In this document: piece by piece, positions 21,190 to 32,100 of the stretch
Layout: each line of letters opens with the position of its first letter
Position numbering within the stretch: position 1 is the stretch's first letter
Assembly: GCF_003265705.1 (NCBI RefSeq)
Contig: NW_020313285.1
Location: 18,128,471-18,192,470, forward strand
DNA: 64,000 nucleotides
Reading direction: 5' to 3'
From: Callorhinus ursinus
Taxonomy: Eukaryota; Chordata; Mammalia; Carnivora; Otariidae
The notes under the pieces: generated by a model
Databases searched by the model: none
Seen by the model: only the letters and a program-made list of their open reading frames with translations
Told to the model about the DNA's origin: nothing
Translations under genes and position numbers: made by a program

Positions 21190-22044
21190 GAATGAGGTTT
21201 CAATATTTTATTCAAGTTTTACTTTAAGTGATGTTAATTACAGCATTTGAAGGGGAGGATCTAATTCCACACAAAATGGAAGACTCTAAAATGTACCCAT
21301 TAAACGGCTAAAAAATAAACCAAGTGGCAAGAATAGAACAAGTCCAATTTAGATTCCGAGTGTTGTCACAATGTGATTACAGTCACAGAGACTCTTCCCA
21401 GCTCAGAGCTGGGACTTTTAGAAGCTATTTCATACTCTGGTGCAGGGGCAGAAAACCACAACATGAGAGGGAATTAAGTCCTGAATTAGTGGCTTCATCA
21501 CATCCATCTTCTCTACCCCAAAATGGGACAAAAGAAACAGCTACCACAGCCTGCAGACTACTTTTGTTGTAAAAGAGGTGATGGACTGGGGTGGAAACAG
21601 GTCAGGAAAATCTGTCTAAAAAAGTCTCTTTCAGATGGGTTTATACACACCATCAGTGAGTCTCTCCTTCCTTCGGGTAGGAAACCCAGTTCAATTCTCA
21701 GGAAGTCATAATTTCATTCATGTACTCCATACCAATTAACAAAGTGCCTATAAATTATCAGCTTCCATTTGCAGCCATTTCTAGATAAAAAAGAAACCTG
21801 AACTCTCTGGAGGGGCCACCAAGCTCCCCCCAAGTCTACAGCTGAAAGAACTTTTCATGGACTTGGGTTTCTTCTGTACCTCTGAAAGGGTAACACCTTA
21901 AAGCTGAATCATCTTTAACCTGGAGGTCTAACATGATACTTAGCAATACTTGCATCCCAGACATACAACATTAAAAGGTACACTAAATTCTGAAGGTAGC
22001 TAGGCTCAAAATAGTTTAAAATTAAATGACTGTACAGTATTCAT
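21190..22044 (-). other. VDAC1: VDAC1 3' UTR
   Basis: Runs from the stop codon at 22045-22047 to the polyadenylation signal at 21207-21212, about 0.85 kb, free of SINEs. The length is in keeping with known mammalian VDAC1 messages. The 3' end is inferred from the signal. Confidence 0.7.
21207..21212 (-). terminator. VDAC1: VDAC1 polyadenylation signal
   Basis: Minus-strand AATAAA (plus TTTATT). Cleavage is expected near 21190, only about 80 bases before the MLT1 LTR ends. Confidence 0.7.
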
Positions 22045-22136
22045 TTATGCCTGAAATTCCAGTCCTAGACCAAGCTTGTGGCCGCCAGCATTGACATTCT
22101 TGCCATCCAGCAGAGCGGATAGGGTCAGTTTGATAC
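22045..22136 (-). CDS. VDAC1: VDAC1 exon 9, coding part
   Basis: Acceptor CCCTGCAG before 22136, stop TAA at 22045-22047. Encodes the end of residue 254 through 283, with the last beta-strands and the C-terminal beta-signal. The pyrimidine tract upstream is unusually C-rich (CCCT repeats). Confidence 0.97.
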
Positions 22137-25100
22137 CTGCAGGGGGAAAAGTCCACGGGGAGAGGAAAAAGGGAGGGAGGGAGGGAGGAGAGAAAAGATA
22201 AGAAAGGTCAACACAAGAAGAAAGGTTAACACACGGAGGCACGCTAAAGCACACTGGCAAGACCACAGCGAAGTCAGAACCCACTTCAGCTGTGTGTGAT
22301 CAGCAAGGCAAAACCACACGGCCAGTCTTACTGATCACCATCGGAATAATTAATTGGTAGCCTGGAATGAGCTTATAAAACACTAATTATTATTCCACAG
22401 CCTCCCCAAATCCACTTTCAGGAGTCCACTTGACTTTGTCCTCTCATCGTACCCAGCTACAGTAATCTCTCTACCACTGGTACCAGGCAGCAAACTTCTT
22501 CAGCAAAAATGCCTTGAAATGAAACCCAACCATGAATCAGACTCCAAGGTCTCCCAATCGGCGTGCACACAAACACACATACATGCACACAACTAACTGG
22601 TATTTACCCTACAACAGCTTGATTCTGCCATCATGTAATCTTAGAATTTCCAGAGCTCAAAGACCCAATTTGACCAAACTAAACCCAAGATGGCACCATC
22701 TCCGTAGCTCTAACACACCAGGGGCTGGTCTAGCCAACTGGGCAGAGGAAACCTGCATGACAGTTGTACAGTGAGGATGATCTATGCGCTAGTTTTAAGA
22801 ACCTGCTGGAAATAAGTATCAAGCATTATGTACACACTGGAAAAACAGATAAAAAAAATAACCAAAAGTGTAATGTATGTTAGCCTTCGCCTTTTTCTCT
22901 CCTACTTACTTCTATTCTCCAAATGTTTTATAATGACTCTATACCCTTTTATAAACATTTCATTATAAAACTTTACATACGCTCATCTATAATGTACAAT
23001 ACAGGCATTATATAAGCAGTAACATAAAGAAGCAAACCAGCACCCCAATTTTTCTTTAAGGCAAAGAACTGATTTCACTAATTTATAAAAGCAACACATA
23101 CCTGGCTTTAGGGTCTGAGTGTATCCTAAACCTATCAGGCTGGAGTTGTTCACTTTAGCCTAGTCAAGGAAAAGATCAGAGAGAGTGAAATTGTTAAGTA
23201 CTTCATGTTTCCATCTCTAAAACGAGCAAGAGCTTTGTAATCAACCAACCCTGGACTTCAGTGTCAAATGCTTTTTCATGACCACTTTGTTTATGGGATT
23301 CATTAAATTTAACATGAAATGTATCAAATCTGAGAGCTAAGTCTCAGAAAAGAAACTCAAAGAGTCAACACAACTGTCAATTAAAAGGAAATTATTATTT
23401 ATTTAATTGATTCCTGAAGGTATGAATGCCCAATTTCATTTATACTGATTAGGTCTGGATTTAAGTTATAACAGGTGAAGACACTTTCATTTGTGGCCAG
23501 AGAAATAAAAGCCTTTCTTATATGGAAGATTTCTTCAGAATCTATTTGTTAGGATAAGGGAAAACAGAGCAAATGTCAGATGGAGTATTGAGGCTTTTTT
23601 TTTTTTAAGGCATAACATTGCTAGAATTTTGCCTTCATAGGGGCTCCTGGGTGGCTCAGTCAGTTAACCATCTGCCTTCAGCTCAGGTCATGATCCCAGG
23701 GTCCTGGGATAGAGTCCTGCATCGAGCTCCCTGCTCAGTGGGGAGCCTGCTTCTCCCTCTGCCCCTGCTCGTGTGCGCTCTCTCTTGCTCTCTCCCACTC
23801 ACTCTCTTTCTCAAATAAACAAAAATCTTTAAAAAAAAGAGAATTTTCCCTTCATGAAAAAGGGAAAAATCACAGTAACAGGGCGCCTGGGTGGCTCAGT
23901 CGGTTAAGCGGCTGCCTTTGGATCAAGTCATGATCCCAGAGTCCTGGGATCGAGCCCGCGTCAGACTCCCTGCTCAGCGGAGAGCCTGCTTCTCCCTCTC
24001 CCTCTGCTGCTCTCCCTGCTTGTGCTCTCTGTCAAATAAATAAATAAAATATTTTAAAAAAAATCATAGTGACATGAAGAAGGTTCAGCATTGCCATGCC
24101 TGAATTTAAAATGTGTATTACAGCAAAAGAATGACTTAGCCAAGTCACCTAAATTTCAGCACTTAGTGAATGCTGATTAATAATTAAGTTCAGGGGCGCC
24201 TGGGTGGCTCAGTCAGTTAAGGGTCTGCCTTCGGCTCAGGTCATGGTCCCAGGGTCCTGGCATCGAGCCCAGCAACAGGCTCCCTGCTCAGCAGGGAGTC
24301 TGCTTCTCCCTCTCCCCCTGCTTGAGCTCTCTCTCTCAAATAAATAAATAAAATCATTAAAAAAATAATTAAGTTCAATAAAGCAGTTGAGTCAATAATA
24401 ATTTTGCCCTCATTCTTCTGAGTTGTAGGGAAATCTGGGCCTCTCTCTGGCCCCTTTCCGGTGAAATAAGGAGAGGTCAGGAGCAGAGCCATCTCAAGCC
24501 ATGAGAACACCAAGTCCTGGAAAAAGCTGAGGCTACCGTGGTGCATGTTTTCCTGCTTGAATGCCGTTTTCAGACGTGACAATTCCCATGAGAAAGAACA
24601 AAGCAATGGGTAGGAAGATCTCCCGGCAGACAGTGCCCTATCTGGCTCTTCCTTTTTGCTTATCCCATCTAATTACTAAGGCCCCTTTTCCTTTGTTTCT
24701 AAGTGCTTAATGTGAAGGGAGCCAGATCCGTTGCCATTTCAGACTTCAAATGGCCTGTTTGTAAATTACGTAAGGACCGTCCTGCAACACGAGATTGCCT
24801 CATTCCACCCCAAAAGGGATGCAGCTAGCAGTGCCCTGTGACAACAGAGATGAATTCAACAGGATTTAATGCAAAAATCGTACAGCAATTCAAAGGTCTG
24901 TGAGCAATGCCACTGAGTCTGCAAGATTAGATGCCAACTGCTAAATGGCAGGGCCTGGTTTCTTAATATCCAATACAGGAGCTGGGCAAGAGAATGAGAA
25001 ATGAGAAGGAAAATGAACATTTAAAACCTTCAAGTTCAAAGTAAACCCCTTTACAGTCTGCAGGAGGAACAAGGGCTGATTAGAGGAGAAGGCTCCCCAG

Positions 25101-26073
25101 CAAACCATCAAGTCCAGACCCCAGCACTTACCAACTGTCTGCCCCATCTGCCCTCGACCTCTCTGAATTTCCAGTTCCTCATTTGTGTACAGAAGGTCGG
25201 GATGATTATTTTTTTTGAAAAGGCACCTACCTCAAATGGGCTGTGTAAGATTTAAATACAGTAACGCGCATATAACGGGCTGCACACAGCACCTGGCACC
25301 CACAGTCAGCACTATTACTATTAGCACTTTCCTCATTTCAAACTCTTTTCACAGGGAGAAAATCTCTAGCCCAAGCATGCAACCCCAGCAATCCAGAAGG
25401 ATTACAACCCCACCATCAGGTGGAGCCTGGGCAACGCATGATTCCACAGGTACTCACCGAGAAGCAGGCGTCAGGGTCGATCTGATACTTGGCCGCTATT
25501 CCAAAGCGAGTGTTACTATTTCCTGCTGTCCAGGCCAGATTGACAGCGGTCTCTAACTTCTTGTTCACCTTCTGATAAATGGAGCCACCAAATTCTGTCC
25601 CATCGTTTCTGCAAGCAAGCATAGCACGGATGCTAATCCACCCCCAAAGGCAGGCTGCAACTGGGCACAGCTGTTCAAGTCTAACAGAGGACAGGGATGT
25701 AAATGGACCAAAGTGATCACAAAGCAGGTACCCAAGTAGGGAAAAGTCTGATAGAAATGGAACAGACACCAGCATTGGGAAGATTCAGAGGAAGGGAAAG
25801 GCTATTTGAACCATCACCAGCAACACCCAAAGACAGGAAGCTCAGGCTACATGCAACTTGAAGCTTGCTTCCAAAATATTCTTTAAAATAAAAGCAACGG
25901 GGCACCTGGGTGGCTCAGTCAGATGAGCGTCCAACTCTTGATTTCAATTCAGGGCATGATCTCAGGGTCATGGGATGGAGCCCCGAGTTGGGCTCCCCTG
26001 CTCAGTAAGGAGTCTGCATGGGATTCTCTCCCTCTGCCCCTCCCCTGTTCGTACTTTCTCTAAATAAACTGAT

Positions 26074-26117
<44 letters not shown>

Positions 26118-29100
26118 GTAGATACATAAATAAATACAAGCAAGTAAGACCTTGAGATTCTGGGGGTTTTTTTGTTTTTTTGTTGCTGCTACTGCTAATG
26201 TTATTACTTTTATAAATGTATCTATCATAACAATAGTGAGGACACAGAAGCAAATGAGAAGAAAATGCAGTCAGAAATGGTAAGAAAGGTTGAGCCCCTC
26301 GTATTTTTCAGAAGGCAGGTTATAGCCCTTAGCACCACCAGCTGCAGCCACTGCTGTGAAGACACAGTCAAAAGCGACCTGGCCCCTTGGAGGTGCCATG
26401 ATGACAAGAGCTTAACCTGCGATTCAGACTTGTCCACCTGTGCGAAACCCTTGGCCCAAACTCTCAATATCTCTACAGTTCTGACGCGATGAAAAAGGAG
26501 CTACTTGGTGCATTACAAAATGTCTCTTTCAAAAACAGAATGAAACCCAACTGGGACAAACTCCTTCCTCTCTTCCAAACACACCATATTGACTCCAGCC
26601 TCTGGAAATATCCCCCTCCCCTCTTCACATTCTTAACATGAAACAGTGTCAAAATTCTGCCTCATCACTTTGGGTGTTTCAAGTAGAAATGTCATCAGAA
26701 ACTGGTTAAGGCAGAGCCCATGTGCTTTGGAATTCAGCAAAGAGCTTAGAACTCACTAATCCAAGGTTGCTGATTCATTGCAAACTCTGATCCTCACCAA
26801 TACACTCTCCCTCAAGTAGATGCTCTATATAAATACATTCTAAATGCTGAAGTTTTCCCCTGAAATTCAACCATATAGACATTGTGCTTCCAATAAGTAC
26901 AGGTTGAGCCCAGGCAACCCGATTCACAGGGAATCCTAACTTCTTCAGAAAATCCGAGTACGCTACAAAATAGCAGCTTGTCACAACAGATTTTTGAGTG
27001 ACTTCAGTATAAATGAAACAGGAATATTTTACTGGATTCACGTTTGTCCAAAAGATGTCAGTTTTTTTCAATATATTCTAAAACCAGCAACACTGCCTTC
27101 CTGTACTGAGCTCTCAAAACTATAAACAGAGGGAAGTCATTGCTCAAATTCAACTACATAAAGCACAAAGAACGTCTATTACACATCAGGGCCTCCACAA
27201 GCACCAAGGCAACCCAGATTAGCTGTGTCAGCTGTTTCTACGCCAGCTAAAAATAAACCATGTACACGTATTAAAAATCACATATGTGGGGAAAACAGCT
27301 AACAGCCATTATTATTCCTATAATTGGTGCCCATTTCCAATTCCAAACCAAGAAAGACTTTCCATTTCAGTCAAAACTCTAACTTAAAAAACCCTTCTAT
27401 TGATTGTGCTGTTTTTCCTGTGACATTTTTATGTTACCTTTTTTGAATTTATATCTTTTATTTTTTACTCTTTTGGTGTACATTTCTATGGATTTTAACA
27501 TGTGTACAAGATCCGTGTGACCACCACTAAAATCAGAATACAGAACAATTCCACCACCCCCAAATCTCATACCACCCCTTTGTAGTCACACATTCCCACT
27601 CCCAACCCAACCCTGGACTGTCCTTCACTATGGTTTTCCTGTGATTTTCTAGTTTTAAAAAATTCAAAAATTATATTAATATCTATTATATTAATTCTGT
27701 TATGTTAATTACATTAATTAGAGTAGTCCTCCCTTATCTGCAGGAGATATGTTCCAAGACCCCCAGGGGATGCCTTAAACCACAGATAGTACTGAATCCC
27801 TATATATACTATGTTTTCTCCTATACATACATCCCTGTGACAAATTTTATAAATTAGACACAGTAAGAAATAAGGAACAGTAACTTCTAATTTATTATTT
27901 TAATAAAATAGAACAATTAATATACTGTAATAGAAGATATATGAATGTGGTCTCTCTGTCTCTCAAAATATCTTATTATACTACATATACCCTTTTGGTT
28001 TTGTTTTTTTTTGTGGGGGGGGTGCGGGCAGAGGGAGAGAAAGAATCTTTTTTTTTTTTAAGATTTTATTTATTTATTTGACAGAGAGAGACACAGCGAG
28101 AGCAGGAACACAAGCAGGGGGAGTGGGAGAGGGAGAAGCAGGCTTCCCGCGGAGCAGGGAGCCCGATGTGGTGCTCGATCCCAGGACCCTGGGATCATGA
28201 CCTGAGCCGAAGGCAGACACCCAACAACTGAGCCACCCAGGTGCCCTGAGAGAAAGAATCTTAAGCAGGCTCCACACCCAGCACAAAACCCCACACTCAC
28301 TCAATCTCACGACCCTGAGATCATGACCTGAGTTGAAATCAAGAGTCGGATGCCTAACAGCCTGAGCCACCCAGGCGCCCCCATATACAACCTTCTTGGG
28401 ATGATGTGAGATGACCAAATGCCTACATGATGGGATGAAGGTGAGGTGAATGACAGAGACATGTGACACAGCGCCAGGCGACTACTGACCTTCTGACAAT
28501 ACATCAGAAGGAGGATCATCTACTTCCAGACCGTGGTTGACTATGGAACTGTCAACTGACATCATGGAAAGTGAAATGGCAGATATGGGGGAACTACCAG
28601 ATAAAAATTCTTCAAAAAAGTTTGTAAATGGAAATGTTACTAGATCTTTAAGAAATCACCTCTTTACTGACCTCTAGTGGAAAAAAAGAAAATTGGTAAA
28701 GTTGTCCCCCACTAGCGCCACAGATTAGTTCCTCATGCCTACGGGGATTTTAGGCTGGTGTGTGTTTCCATTCGCCTAAATCAACAGCACTTCACTTGAA
28801 CTCCCAAGGTTGATTTACAAGGGGCTCTCTAAACTAACTTGTACTTTTCTCTCCCCTTCACCGTACTGTCCGGTAATTAATAAACTTTTGCATGCTATGC
28901 CATGTGGAAAAAACACTACGCAACTGAGCTCATCATCCCCTAACCTGTCTCTCAGATCTGCATTTCATTAAGCGCGGCAACCTGACCTCAGGCATCACAC
29001 TGAGAAAGACAGCGGCACCTTTCCCCGCCATTTTGTTACCAAAACCCAAAGGTGTTCAAATGTCCACAAGAGGACACTAGCATGGAAGGGACACCCCTCT

Positions 29101-32100
29101 GGATGGACATCATGCCACTGCTGTAACTGATCAGTCATTCTGTATGTACCAGCACCAACAATGACTGTTTCTAGAACACAAAGAACCTAAGCCACTTCCG
29201 GAAATGGGCTGGTGGGAAACAGAAAAATCCCAGCAGGCCATTTGGTTCATCTGATTCCAGCACACTCACTTTAAAGTGATTAAAAATTGAGCTTGGAAAG
29301 CAATCTCCCTTCTGCACACACTCACACACCACACCCACATACACTTACACGTTAGTGTGGAGCTGGAATTCGTCAGTCTTGTAGCCAACCGCAAAGTTGC
29401 TCTGGGTCACTCGAGACTTTGCAGTCTCAAAATTCATCTGGTAGCCAGCCAGCCAGCCTTCATATCCCAGCACCACAGCACCCCGGACTGAAGGACCGGC
29501 AATGTCGAAATCCACGTCACAGCCCAGGTTGATGTGCTCCCGCTTATACCCTGTCTTGATTTTAGCATTTTTTTTCCTGAAGGAAAAGAAATTGTATTAA
29601 GATCACAAGCTAACTCACCTTGCAACAACCACGCCAAGGAGTGTAAAAAAAATTTGTTTTAAATCCCAGTTTACATAGAGGGATGGGGGGCAAAGTCGGG
29701 GCCCAGATCTCCCGTACACAACTGCAGTACCACAACGGCAGAACACAAGTTCTCTAACCAGAATCCAGTCTGCAGAAATGCCACAATAATGAAGTGAGAA
29801 CAGAGGCAAGAAAAGCTTGGGGGGGAAAAGCGCTAAATAATTTTCTTTTACTAACCTCTCCCTATGCTTAATGTAATGGCCTACACAGGCATTTATTAGA
29901 GAGAATGCGACCATGTAATTATGAAACAGATGTTTCTTTGCTATTCTCCATGTATGAAAAAGATACAGTGTTATCTGTCATGAAGGCAGGGAAACAGCAG
30001 CTTTACTTTGTGGCTCACTTTCTAAGTAAAGAAAGAAACAAATACTAGATAGATCCCGTCTACATAAATATAACAGCTTTTAATTCAGTATTCATGAGAT
30101 CCCAATGAGAGACCTGGATACTGATGTGCAACCTGGGGCCCTGCAGGCATGGGGGCTGGGAAGCCCTGCAAGACAGAACAAGTCACAGGTCTTGTCTGCT
30201 AATCCCAAATTTGCATATATGACCAGATCAGTACCTCCTGTGCCTACTGCTCAGGAAAGGTAGGTGAGTCATGTCCCCTGCAACTATATTACCCTGCCTT
30301 TACCAAAGGTCAACACCACACCTATCAAATAAAAACTATTTTCTGTTATTCAGCTACAAATTGGACATCCTCCCATAGCAAGGTGCATTCTCAGCAGCGA
30401 CTGGCATCTACACAGCCTTGTCCAACCCAATCTCATTCACGCTGAGATTAAAGCTTCATCCCCAGCACCCAGACTCTGGACTCTAAATACCATTCTCTCC
30501 TAAAAGGCACCAGTGCCCCTTGAAGAAACAGCAGACTACAGGTCAGGACAGGAAATGTGCGAGGTGAGCTTGAAGCATTTATCAAAACTATCAAAGACTA
30601 CTGGGGTTGGAGCACAATGACTTGAGAGCTAGCCTGAAGAGATTCCTAAGGGCTTCAAACATGAAACAATGAGTTCATCTTTAAGAATAACACCAGCAAT
30701 GGATTGAAACATAACAAATATGTATAAATCTATGAATTCATTCATACTGACACTTAAAACACACACACCAGTCATCTTCAGAGACTAGAGAACCAAACTG
30801 TTACTTTGAAACAATAAATTAAAAAGGAAGCAAACATTTATTCCACCTTTCCTACACTAACTCTATCTCAAGGTAACCAATAGTTTATGAGAAGTCTCTT
30901 TTTATTGAAATATTCTAATACATGAAGAATGAATGACTGAAGTAGAATTATCACCAATTTATAATCCTTAATGAATGAATTGTGAATAGCACTAACTTTA
31001 ACATACAAAGAACAAACCAAGCCTTCTACGTCCAAGTCATGGAAGCATAGAGCACCACTTATATTTTACCACTACTTTACCAATTCACAGTAAACATGGG
31101 GGACAGAGGAACAAGTTAAATGGCACCACAGAGATGCAAACAGCAAAATTTAGTCTATATGTAATCTTATGGGACAAATGATCTAGTTTCAACAAATAAA
31201 TTGCAAGGGGGGTGGGGAAAGGAGGAGAATCTACAAATTAAAGAGATTTAAGGAGCCATATGAACCGCAATTCTGCATGGACAATTTTTGATTCTGTAAA
31301 AAAAAAAAAAAAAATGAAATCATGTAAATTTGATCAGGCTAGAGATTTATTAATTTTTTACAATGTAATCATATTGTGGTTATACTTTTTTAAAAAGGAA
31401 TCAATAGGGCGCCTGGGTGGCTCAGTTGGTTGAGCGATTGCCTTCGGCTCAGGTCATGATCCTGGAGTACCGGGATCGAGTCCCACATCGGGCTCCCTGC
31501 TCAGCAGGGAGGCTGCTTCTCCCTCTGACCCTCTTCCCTCTCGTGCTCTCTATCTCTTATTCTCTCTCTCTCTCAAATAACAAATAAAATCTTTAAAAAA
31601 AAGATGTAAAAAAAAAGAAACAGAATATTTGCATAGTCTCAATGTATCTCCCAAGATAAACTTATTTACAAAGAGAAAAATAGCTTCATAGAGAAACCTC
31701 GCAAACACCACTTTAATCAAGTGATCAAAGTTAACGTCACTACTAACGAGGCATACTGACATCTATGCCCTGACATCACGCACCAAGAAAGACACAATAC
31801 AACATCACTTCTGTGGCTGCGAAAAATGCATAACCTGAGTTTCACCATGAGGAAACATCAGACAAATCCAAATCGAAGGATTCTACAAAATAATTGGCCA
31901 ATCCTCTTTAACACTGCCGAGGTCAAGAAAGACCAAGAAAGACAGACTATGTCCCAGATTAGAGGAGACAAAAGAGATTTAACAATTAAATGTGATCTAG
32001 TATCCTGAACTGGATCATGGACCAGAAATAAGACATCAGCAGGACAACAGACTAGTTAACTGTATGAAAGCCATATAAATTTCCTGGTTCTGATCATTAT

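Larger units (their letters stand above)
27720..28599 (+). mobile_element. Tigger-like DNA transposon with nested SINEs
   Basis: Terminal inverted repeats are visible: the left end 'tagtcctcccttatctgca' pairs with the reverse complement of the right end (28580-28597). The internal text 'atgttccaagacccccaggg' and 'gaccttctgacaatacatca' is that of a non-autonomous Tc1/mariner (Tigger-type) element. Two minus-strand SINEs (27993-28380) split it. VDAC1 intron 6. Confidence 0.72.

Noticed and set aside
25416..25775. 119-codon minus-strand frame containing VDAC1-like protein
   Set aside because: It is exon 7 with intron read-through on both sides. The coding part ends at the GT donor after 25458 and starts at the acceptor before 25608.
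26002..26253. Frames with [12 protein letters not shown] repeats
   Set aside because: Direct translation of the GATA microsatellite.
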